DNA from: Polydactylus sextarius
Lineage: Eukaryota > Chordata > Actinopteri > Polynemidae
Direction of reading: 5' to 3'
DNA length: 64,000 nt
Assembly: GCA_016801845.1 (NCBI GenBank)
Contig: CM028912.1
Coordinates: forward strand, 8,431,001 to 8,495,000
The notes under the pieces are model-generated. The model ran no database searches, had not been told where the DNA came from, and was given only the letters and a program-made list of their open reading frames with translations. The translations under genes and the position numbers were made by a program. This document shows, piece by piece, positions 26,477 through 38,459 of the stretch (positions within the stretch are counted from its first letter, which is position 1; each line of letters begins with the position of its first letter).

Positions 26477-29088
26477 CACCTTTCTCATCTCTTTTCAAGG
26501 AAACAAAGAAAAGGAAATCATGCTGACTAGTGGATTTAGAGCTTGCATTTCTAATAAAGAGGCTCTACGTTAATAGGCAGTCCCTTGAGATCAAATGTGT
26601 GTATATTCTCTCTGATATGAAACAGCTTTGATTAAAAGTGAATGAGGCGCTGTGCTCACATAAAAGCACAAGCCTGGAAACCTTCCCAGCGATCTATAGA
26701 AAATGGAAGTATATTTCCTAGCAACAAGAGCGTCTGTCCCTGAAGAATGTGTTTGTCATCAGGCCTCTGCCATCTCGTATCAGCCTGAGCCCAAATAGTT
26801 AACAACACCCCCCCTCTAAACCCCCTGAGACTTTTCTCGACGCCTACGCAGACCCCACTGCACCCTAAAGCAAAACTCCACGCAGAATCACTGCTGGGGC
26901 TGTTGGACATGAATGATCCCCCATTCCGGGAAACATTTGTTCAGTAAATGCGTTTTATTAGCCAACACACCACATGCCTGACCACACAACTGAATCATAA
27001 TATTCAAAACAAAAGCCAGTGATTTGCCCAGTGGAGATCAAACGCAACGGGGCTTCGAGCTCATTCAGTCGACTTGTTTTCTTTAAAGGGAGCTGTCCTC
27101 TTCTTAAGCAATCTGAACAAAAGTTTAGCCACGTGCTTTGCATAGCACAGAGGAGAAGGTGTGAAACGGTTCCCAGAGACTAACCTGCGTGACAGACTTC
27201 TCCGGACCTCGGGTCTCGTTGTGGCTGCAGAACTCCGTCATCCACTGGACATGGTAGCGATTCACTGCAGGATCTGAAACCAGGAGGACGAGGAGACATT
27301 AAACAACTTGGTATTCATATCTAATACTTTGTCTTATATTTTTTAATCAGAATAAAAATTTGAATTGGACCTCATATTCTTATTATATTATTTTAATATT
27401 GGATTGATTACGCGTGTCAAAATGATTAATAGATTTGATTTGCTGTGGTCTGATTTGTTTCCAAAGCCAAAATAACTGTGTCAACATCTTAACCACTTTC
27501 AGATTTCACACACTAAATAATCAATGAACTTTTTAAAAAATCATTGTGTTAATCCATCATTAGTTTCAGCTTTAATTATCATTGATGATGCATTAACATG
27601 TGTGAGGAGAAGATCAATATCAATAAAGCATGGTATGTAGAAATTCATTGGTTTTATACGTGAAATCTCCTGAAAACGACCTGTGGCAAGTGGCTGCAGT
27701 TCAGATGAAAACCACAAGATAAATCTCCGGGCCGGTTGTTTGATTCACCAAAATTCTAAGGAAACACACATGTAACTCTCTTTAAACAGCGTGCATTGTG
27801 TCGACAAATGAATGTGCTTCAACTGCAGTGATTAAATAGATGTAGCGGTGTTTAAATTAGCTAAATGGGTTTCAGTATCAAGTAGCTTTTAATACCTTAA
27901 AACTGTACTTCATTACCGTGCTTAAGATAATGTACTTGGTTTCTTTCCATCACAGCTGCCACTGAACATGAAACTGATATCAAAAGACAATCTGACAGAC
28001 TGAAATGATTAACTGATGGGTATCTCACAGATTACAACTCTGCCTATCTGACATCTGCTATCACTGTTTCCATTATCGATGATCGCGATAAGTGACTGTA
28101 TGTCTCTGAAAATCAAATGAAACTTGAAAGCGATTCCTGTTTTTATCTTCGCTTTAGCTTATTAACATGATTTTCCTGCTTCCTGAACTTTTCCCTTTGT
28201 TCACTTAAAAGGCTCAATTCCCGAACCCCGAGCTTTTTCTGCTTCGGCTTTAAGCTTCCGTATTCTCATTAGAGCAATGAGCAGCAGCCCTGGTCATACC
28301 AGGACACACTATCTTCCCACACTGGAGCATTTTACTCGCTTCATTATTGTACAGTAGCTCCTCATCAGCTCATCAGCAGTGTTTATCTGCCCATCGCCCT
28401 CATCTTATGTTACTCAATTTATTATTCATTCCACTGTGTCGCTCCGATATGTGAAATACTTCAGCGATAAATAATTGAGTTATGCTATGTTCACCCCACG
28501 GCGGGGGCCTGCGTTGTAGTGGGGAGATAAAAGGGGTCCTTTGAAGGTTTAGACACAGATCTGGCACTTGGAGCCCCTGAGCTCTTTGGAAGCAGAAAAG
28601 AGGAATTACAGGGAACTGGGAAATCGGGGAAAAAATAAACAAGATATGCTTAGCTAGGTCTGATGGAGAGGAGAAGTGGTATGTAAAACAAGGAATGGGA
28701 CATGGAAATCAGGTAGAGAACAGAACCTTGGCAGTGTTCAATAAATCACGTCTGGGAGTGAGCCCTCAGAAGTGCCGCCACCATCGGGCTGCTGTCTATT
28801 GTCTGAGTGTTGGGCAGACGGTGATATATTATCTGCGCCGGTGTACAGTTAGGTTCTGTTTCGTCTGCTGGAGACAACCCAGAGGCCGGGCTGCTTTGGA
28901 TCACATAGACAATGAGTGAGAGTTTAATCATGGTTCAGTTAACCTGTCCCTTTTCTTCCTGTCACACAAACCAGATGTCCAAAGACTCCAACTCTCCAGA
29001 CCATCTGTATGTCTGTATGTTTATTGTGGTGGAGCGTAGGTTGTCAGAGTCAAAGCCAGGGTCATCCCTTAGACTAATGAGTGGCACT

Positions 29089-29149
<61 letters not shown>

Positions 29150-32100
29150 GCGCAGCACTGCAAACAAGAGACAGAAAAAGAAGCCGGTCCAGGATTAACT
29201 CTGCTCTGCAACACTGTGATTCCCCAGCCATGCTTGATCCCCGTCAGCATCACTCAGCTCTCTGAGTCCAGGCCAACCTTGCATACAGTTCTGGGCCAAC
29301 TCTATCTTCCCCCTCGCTCTCTCACTCTGATTCAGCAGTTGGTGTCTCACCAGGCCTCTCCTTCAGCCAGGGTTTGCATTCTTGACTCTAAGATGTGGAG
29401 TTTGGCTTGGGCGATGACATATATTAGTAACATAACATAGACCAGTGAATGGAACTTGACAGGTTACCCTGAGAGCATGGCTTTCAAGGTTTCCATATTT
29501 CCACTCTGGTATTAAGAGAAGGGTTGGGGGAATGGACACCGCTGGGACAGGCATTCCTATAGGCTTTAACCCCTTGTGGTGCTGTAACCCACGGCCATTT
29601 CTGTTCCCTATGACATCAGGTCTTGTAAAACAAAATGGGCTGCTGCAACGCTAATGCCAGGCCGAGGATCTATTAAATACAGCTGTCAATAAATCCCATC
29701 GCACGGCTCCGGCTCTCCGTGTTTATTGTTCTTTACTAAACGGTGGCTCCGCTCTACCAGTCCATGTGCAGGTTTACACCAATTTGCCCGGCACTCACAT
29801 TACCCAGCTCTCACAAAAGACACATTGTTTCATTTATTTCATTTACACCATCCGATACCACATTTATAAACGGAGTTGTCCATTGTTTGAGTAACTGAGA
29901 ATCAGTCATAACACTTTATTATGTTGTACATGAGTCATAGTGATTGATAGCCATAATGGGGTGATAATTAGATTCTACCATAGCTATAAATCAATACAGT
30001 AGTGTGCATACCTCCCCGGTTTTTCCAGTAGACGCGGACCTGCAGCTGGCCATCCTGGTAAAAGGGTGTGCCTACCTCCAGAGGGCCAGAGGGGCGTTTG
30101 GCCAGGGTCGAACCAAGAGGCGATATCTCCTCCTTCTTTGACTTGAGCACCGATTTTACTGGAAAGAGAAAGAAGAAAATGTTTGCTGCTGCTGTAGCTA
30201 AGACACAGCAGTCACTGTGTTGTGGCAAACTCTCCAGCTTGGTAACAAACCACACAATTATTTCTTTGTGAAATCACAGCAGTTACAACATGCTCTTTAT
30301 GCATACAGTGGTGTAACTTGATGGGTACACGCAGCACTAACACTGCAGAGGTTAGAGGTTCAATTCCCTCTAGAGCCACACATGCTTAAAATGTACGACC
30401 TCATAGCACTGAGGCTCAGTCTGTGCTTCCTGAACACGCCGGAGCTCCGGATGAATGCAGAGGTGTTGTCAGTGTACCTTGGCCATTTCTGCTCTTTTTG
30501 CAACTCTCAATGATCATTGTTTGCCCAGAGACTCTGTAATTTGGCAAAATTCAACTCTCAAGAAAAACAAAGAAAATTGGAATCTGCTACATTGGTTCAG
30601 CCAATCCTTAATGGATGTGCAATCACAACGTCTGCGGCTCCATCCAGGTTTTTGTTTGATTCAAGGAAGTGCACGACATTGTGACTCCTGATTGCACCTA
30701 CAATCCTAACTTGGCTGCCAAAATATCCTCGGCTGTGTCAGTTTCAAAGTGGAACCTTAATCAACACAGAGACGAATGTTATGTATGAAGATAAATCATC
30801 AACAGTTATGGCTGTACACTGCCTCTGTGAAGCACTAAACACAAAGAGCAGCTGGGAGTAATGGGAAATTCTGACATGATGGTAACCCCTGAGGAAATTT
30901 GGGGATCAAAGTTATTGAAATTCATTCTGAGGAGGACATGAATCCCTGAAAAGCTGCAACCTCATGGTGGCGCTACAGGCAAAGTCAATAGATCACCACT
31001 TTCTTTTTCAGGAAACCACGAATGTCAGAAGCAATCCATCAAATGAACCGACACTGCCATCCCCAGAGCCATGCCGACAGGATGCCCAAAAAACATTGTT
31101 AAAAACAAGTTTGACAGCCGAATGACCAACAAAATATTAATACCAGTAGTTACCTGATTCATTATTCTGGGCGGTGCTGAAATGGAGAGAAGCCTTGGAG
31201 CTCTTCAGTCGCACCTGTCCCCAGTAAGTGACAGCCTGCAGCTCCACAGTGTAACTGTTGTTTTGTTGAAGTCCCTCCAGATCCACCCAGCTCTGTGCCT
31301 GTGACAACAGAAAAAACTAGTACGTTGGCAAGGGTACGTTACCACACTGTCACTTGAGCCTCCTTTTTTTTTTTTTTTTTTTTTAAGCCCCTGTCACCGT
31401 CCCAGTCATAGTTCCAGCTCAGCTCGGCCCGGGCCCAACATGGGGCCTGTGGGAAAGCCCTACTTATTGAGAACACATGTGGAGCCGAGGAAGGTACCAT
31501 GGCGAGGAGATAGCCTTCAGGGCCTTGTGTGATGGAGCCATGTTATCAGAACCTCCCAGGGCTTCCTCGTCGTGTTTGACTTGCAGCATTCCACCACCAG
31601 CGTGAGCTTGATGAGTTCTTGTTTTTGACTGTGCATGTTTTGACATTCCTCTACCAGCAGGCTGCTTTCAAAAGCCCCAAGGTGCCAAAGTGGAAACCAG
31701 TAGTACATGTGTCAATAGGTGTCTGGTGTCTCCCACCTCTATCTCCTCCGTGCCACATCTGCTTTGCATTTCAAAAACTAATTCAGGAGAAGACTCTATA
31801 GAGGTGCGTGTGGACCGTCTAGACAGTCTGTCTTTCTGTTCGTGTCTCTAATGAAACGCTTATTCATAGATATCGAGCAGCGACTATTTGTTATCAAGTC
31901 ACAGGTTACTGAGCGTATTGTTCCAGTGGCTCAGAGGACGTGATGTGTTTAAGGACCCACTGTAATCAGTGTTTGCATACATAATTGTGTAAGTTTCATG
32001 GAGGAACAAAAAACCTCTTCGCAATACTAGAAAAATGTTTTTCTGCGGGTTTCCCGTGTTGTGCAATACAGGAAGTCTAACTTTGTACGCTCATAGCTTG

Positions 32101-35100
32101 AAGGTTTGTTCAAGCTTTTGTAACCGAATTATATTCCTTATATTATATCCTCTCTAGGTGATCTCAAGTGGGGGTGCTCGAACTGTGTGACATCCCAGAC
32201 AAAAGGGCAATGAAAGCTCTTCTTTCTGGCCACAGCGAATACTTGAGAGTATTCCAGTATGCAAACTTAACTCCTCCAAGAAATAATGAGGGCTTTAACA
32301 ATAAAAATCAAGAGGAAGAAAATGTTTTTTGGATGTTTTAGCTATTCTGTCCTTGTTTTACTGACTCTCCTCTCGGTTTAAATATACTGTATCGTGTAAA
32401 AGATAATAATAGGTTAGGAATTGCGAGTATAGTTATATAACCACTTGACTTGAAGCTACTGAGATCTATGTTAAAATAAGTAATAAATAAATAAACCCGT
32501 GTACCACTTCAGAAATAGCTGAATTACACAATCAAAAACTGAGTAGGAGAAAAGGAAAGCGCCAAAATACCGAATGAGAAAATATGAGGAATACAAATTG
32601 AGATATTTAGGAAACGCAGACGTTGAAATCATGATTTATCACCGTAAATAGGGCTATTTATCACACTTAATGTGTTTTCTTTCAAGGCTTAACAGTGCGT
32701 TTAAGGGTTCTTTCATCAGTATAAGAAATCAAAACAATGGAGAACACACTGTATCAATTTGTGTGTGATCGATAGCCTTGCAAGTATGTATAAATAAATG
32801 CAAGTGCTAGTCCATGTTTAGCCTTCATGAGCCATCATGGTTATTTATCGTTAGGTGTTGAAGCTGAAGGAGAGAGAGTAGAGATAGATAGTAAGTAGAG
32901 ATAGTCCTGGACCTGATTGTTTAATCTTAAGAGAGTGAAAAAACCGGGAGGAAAAAAAACAAAAACGTCGCTAAAGACAGGGTGGGAAAATTACCCCATT
33001 GGTGGTCTTTCTCCTCTTCTTCTTGGATGGCACCATGGACTTGGTGGGCACGGTCCAGCTCCAGAACACTTTGTAGTGGTGTATGGGGATGTCTGGCTCC
33101 TCCAGCAGAGTCCAGTTGAGGCGAGCTGTCACCAGGCCTTCGTCAGCCAGAGTCAGGTTGGTGATTCGCAAGTTGGTGGGAGTGGGAGGGGCGGATGGAT
33201 CTGGAGACGTAGCAACGACGAGAAACAACACAACAGTCGGCGTTAACATGTTTCAGTACATCTGTAGATATTTAGGAACAAAGAAAAAGACGACTCGAAA
33301 AAACAGTGTTTTTTTTTTCCTTGCGAGCATCACACCTTTCATCACTTGACAGTTTACATTGCATCAGGGGAGACCTGCGTTACTGTGTAAAGTAATTAGT
33401 CCTCCACTGACAATCTGCCATGAGATGTTATGACAGGTGTCATGTCACATCTATGACAGAGTTCGGCAGGAACGGAGAGCGTAGGTCAGGGGTTAACAAA
33501 CACATGCTGCTCACGCTGGCTCCATACTCAGCATTCCTCTACTCCAACTAATGTACATGTGTGTGTCCTGGGTCCTGAGTAAAGCTGGTTCTGAACCTAT
33601 CCCTGCTTGCTGTGACCCGGCCTGCTGCTGCCGGATGCTGATGTCAGCCTGGTGCAGGAGTAAGAGGCAGGGCCACATGCCAGACGTCAGACACAAGGGA
33701 ATAGTCCCGTAATGAGAAAATGATTCACGCCACAGCCCAGTTGGCTCTCTTCTCCACTGCCCTCTCCCACCTGAAACACATTTAATCCAGTCCAACAACA
33801 CAATTGGACACATCGGTTCTCCATACCAGCTGATATTGGCTGTGCAAGATAAATAAGCAGTCAGTTCTTTACAAATTGCCCTAACAAAGTATAGTAGTGC
33901 AAAATTGCAATCAGATGATATGGCCGTACTATATAAATAACAATGGCATGTCAGAGCGGCCCGGAGCTCATCAAGTCCATGACAGCTCCCATCAATCTAT
34001 CAACGTTCTGGCACTGATTGGTCTGATTGGAGATCAGTTTCCATCCCTGCAGCAGAATCCTTTTCCCACCTGGTGTCTGGGTCTGTCTGACAGCCATCCA
34101 GAAAGCTCTGGAGAGCAAATGTATGACGATGGAATGACAGGACAGGTCAATGAGCACACACACACACACGCACACACACACACCTAAAAACACTGTACTT
34201 TTTGTCCTTGGCACAGCTTTTTAGTATTTGGCAGAACACATTTTGTACTTAGGACTTTTGCCAGAGCTCCAGTTGTAAACAACCTTATCTGTCTCTGTGA
34301 GTCCACAACACAAGTTTCTTGATGAGCTCCCTAATGAAAAAAAAAAGAACATATTCAAATATTGGTCCATTGCATCATATAGACTGATTCCTGAACAGTT
34401 TTATTATAATATAATATATGTGAGCTGGTGAGCACATGGTTCTGTCTCCACATGTCAAACACATTGTATCTGATCCGAATCTGATGTGAACTCGACATTA
34501 TTTTATTTTCACAAATCTCTAATCCCTGGAAACTACAACAACAACCGGTCATAACTTTAAGAAATGCCATCTGCGATGCAACATGGCTATTTAGCATCAT
34601 TCAACGCTGAAAATGCCAGTGACAGAGAGTTGAGTGCTTGAGAAGCGAGAAGGGATGCCATCAGAGCTTGTTCACTAATCTGTGGCAAAGATCTGAAGCG
34701 TGCCTCGGTTGCGTCACTCCCTCTGGAAGCAAGACAACACTTGCATTCATTTGAAACCTACAATATTCTGACTAATTCAGACATATTACATTTTATATGA
34801 CTGTAAAGAGGGGGAAACCCCATCCTTTGAAGACATAAATGAAGATCTTGTTGCACCACAAAGAAGAAATGTTCTGCACACCCGGTCCCTGCTCATTACT
34901 CCAACTCCGCTTGGCATCCGCATGAATTACCCTTTCTATTTAGCACACTGAGCAAATGTGTGGAAGCTGTCGAGGGAGGGAAATACTTATTTACAATTCA
35001 GGTTAACAAGGCAAACAAAGGAATTCAAAGGTTAAATACGCGCATACACTTTTAAATAAACACATGTTAGCACTATGACCATCATCAGTCAAAAGTGATA

Positions 35101-36008
35101 AATGTACTTGGCTTCACCGTCATTAGTTTACTGCTGCTTAATGGAGCTGTTAGAGTTGAACAGCTTAGGAGTGGATGGCACAAAAAAAAAAAAAAGGTGA
35201 ACAAGTTGCTGTTTCTCTCTAAAAATGTGTCTGTTAAGTGGTGCAAAGTGTAGGTGTATAAAAATGTTTTTAAAACATTGTGTGATTTTATAAGCTCATC
35301 TGACATAAAAAGGTGATAACACAAAAACTTGAGTTTGTTTAGTCCTATAAGACTACATCAGCTCTAAAAACCCTTCCCCAAAGGCTCCACCTGTTCCAAG
35401 GTCTTAAGCATAACAAATGGATGAGGGGAGTGGGGGGTGGGGGGGCAGCGGGTGTCAAACAGGAACTTACACACAAAGCAGGGTGACTCACACACACACA
35501 CATTTATATATGTACATACACACACAGACCTCTGGAGGAGCGGAAGTGTTTGCTGGGTGCAGTGAAGCCTCGGGTCCCGTGGACATTGACTGCAGCAACT
35601 CTGAACTGGTACCATCTGCTGGCTCTGATGTCGGCCAGTTGGACGCGCTCCTCTGCGGTCTGAGGGACAGATGGGGAGAGAGCAAACCACAGGGGTCAGG
35701 GTTCACGTGGGGTCACAGCCCCCATGTGACTTGTGCTGCCACATCAGTCATCTGTGTGTTTCTCTTTGCCAAACTTTCAAAGACACTGTGACTGTGAGGA
35801 ATGTGCAACCGTGTGCAACAGTCTGTCAGAGCAGCACAGCACTTTCACAGCTGCAGCATGTGGCAAGCTGGGACGCGTGAAGTTGACATTTCATCCAAAG
35901 ACAAATCTGATCAAAAGAATAAGCAAGGCAACAAAATCTGATGGGATCTAAACACTAAATCTTTTTTTTTTTTGGAATACATCACATAAGGTGTATATGT
36001 GTGTTTAT

Positions 36009-36041
<33 letters not shown>

Positions 36042-38417
36042 CTCGTACCTGTGCCACCGTCTGCCACTCTGAGGCATCATCCTCACTCGGATGGATCCCA
36101 TAGTTCCAGCGGCGTTGCACCACATACAGGACCGGCTCCACGGAAATGTTGAACTTGGAGGACCAGCGAATTTCCAGCTGACCTGACGAGTGCTCCAAAA
36201 ACACCAGCTCTTTCCTCGGCTTCAGAGGGACTCCTAAAAAAAAAAAAAAGGATGACAACACCATGACGAGACTCAACATCACCGCTGCGTGGAACATTCT
36301 AGGTGAACTTCAACATGAAATTTGTTGTTTTCCCTCTCACAAGCGCAAGTCAGGCAGAAAGATAAATGGCACCGTCAGAGCTGGACAGATACAGATTTCA
36401 AAATGAGACATGACCTCACCGCAATAGATTTAATACATGCTGTGGGTCAACAGCATCATCTTTCTACTGTGACAGGTTGTGATATTCCCCGGCCAGAGTG
36501 ATGTGTTTTATTAGCTGTGCTTCTTAGTAATGATACACACAGTTTGCCTTTAGGTATGTGAGATGGCACACATAACTCCCTCTCTCTCTCATTCTTCCTC
36601 TCATTCTCTCACACAAGTGCAAACATACGCACGCATATATGTTGAGTTCATTTGCATGGTTGCGCTTCACGTTCAGCCTTTCAGACAAAGTTGATGTGGC
36701 CATGTGCAATAAATTAGAGATTTATTAAGTGCAGGACTGGGACAAATCTTCAGCCAAGTCAGACTGACTCTCTCTCTCTCTTTCTCTCTAGTGAATTTAT
36801 TGCAGTGGAGACGTAGTGAGTTGTTGATTGAGCGTTGGGCACAGTGATAATGAGATGGAGATTGGAAAAGCAAGTTTAGAAGTACAGGAGAAGGCTGAAT
36901 ACATCCCACAGTTCTCTATAAATCACCTAGCACTTCAGACAATTATGTTGGACCTCTGTCACTGCTCAGTGGGCCACCGCCGCTACGCATTTATAAACAG
37001 CATCGACGCACGCTCAAGGCTACTGCACAGCATGTCGGTAAACAACATAATCAAGACTGTGTTTTGTATGCAGAGTGCTTGATCTGCTTATATCTCCATT
37101 CAGTCTTCACACATGGCGTATAAAAGTGATTGATTGATGCTTATAAAAAAAAACCCTGGAAGACCGAGGAGGGTCCTTGCGCCACATGCATATGGAGTCA
37201 GTGCTTTGTTTTGTCCCGCTGATAACAGCTTTCAGCATACTAACAGCTGGGGGTCATTGTGCTGTGGTTTCACAGCTCCACAGCCAAGTGTGTGTGCGTG
37301 TGTGTATGTGCGTACGAACAAACGTGTCACGTTTCCTGCGCAATAATGAACACCAAGGTAACCACAGCATTCCTCTTCTCCCTCTGTCTTAACTCATCTT
37401 CCCACAAAGTCACACAAGTACTCTTGCGATTCACACACACATGCGCACAAAAATATAAACACACACACACACATACACACACAAACTCTTCTCTTCTGCA
37501 ACATGTGGGAGAGAACAGGAATACACTTTCTCTCAGCTTTTTCGTTCCAAAGATAGCTTTTGAGTTAGGTTCGGTCCAAGAATCATACAGCGTTCATTTT
37601 TCAATGGCAAACACACTTACTCCAAAAAACCATGATGTAACTGAGTGCTGAGGCACGATCAAGTAAGAGTACGGCGTCCCGTCATGTCTTAATCATGCCA
37701 ACAATTACACTCCAGGAATATAATTCTCAATACTCACGCACATACTGTCATAATCACTGCTCTAATTACAGGGGTTGAGGAAAACACTACAAATACTGCT
37801 CGCAGCGCAAGGACTTACTGTAAACTGAAGATGGCTGACGGACTGATTAACTGACTGACTTGTTGTGACAGTGGGAATCTGACTCCCCTCTGAATTTAAT
37901 TTCATACTGACATCTACATTTTTCACATATTCTTTGTTTTAACTATGATTCTCCCCCCTCTCCATCTCCTTCATTTCTTTTTTTTTTTTGCTCCCTCATT
38001 TCTTTCACAAGAACTGAGCTCAGCTTTTGAAAAGAAAATATTTGCAAAATGTTAGGTTGCATCACACATGGTGGTGGTATTTCTTCCAAGGAATGAAGCA
38101 GCGAGAGAACTAGATATGAAAATATCAAAGACACAGAACAAGACACTGATAAAGCGCCTATTTCCGTGATGTGTGTGCTGCATATTTTATCCGTGGCACA
38201 CCTCCGCAAATACATATTTCGGATGATATTACAGAGCAGAGGGATGACGCGTAACAGCTTCAGCTCTATTGAAGTTACGAAAAGAAGAAGAAGAAGACGC
38301 TTCGTTACACAACAAAAGCCCAGTGGGGGTCCCAATGTCTCAGAGACACTGAACACTGCAGCTTTTCTCTATCAGGGACATACACAAGAGCTGGAGACCC
38401 CAACCTGAACAACACAT

Positions 38418-38459
<42 letters not shown>

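Larger units (their letters stand above)
27274..30011 (-). other. anos1: anos1 intron 9 (2.7 kb)
   Basis: Intron within FnIII-3. Holds a (CA)28 microsatellite (29090-29145) and a weak MITE-like remnant (27405-27575). Otherwise unique sequence with no exon. Confidence 0.8.
30159..31153 (-). other. anos1: anos1 intron 8 (1.0 kb), largely repeat-derived
   Basis: Contains a diverged teleost interspersed repeat (30880-31115) and a tRNA-like SINE head (30306-30386), so about a third of the intron looks like old mobile-element sequence. Confidence 0.7.

Noticed and set aside
30306..30386. Functional tRNA gene
   Set aside because: The T-arm is good but the acceptor and D arms do not fold properly and there is no convincing Pol III terminator; better explained as a SINE head or tRNA pseudogene.
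36049..36297. Treating the FnIII-like open frames at this place, at 32995-33249 and at 25558-25869 as single-exon genes starting at their ATG
   Set aside because: Each open frame extends past clear GT/AG splice sites; only the internal parts are anos1 exons and the apparent starts lie in introns.
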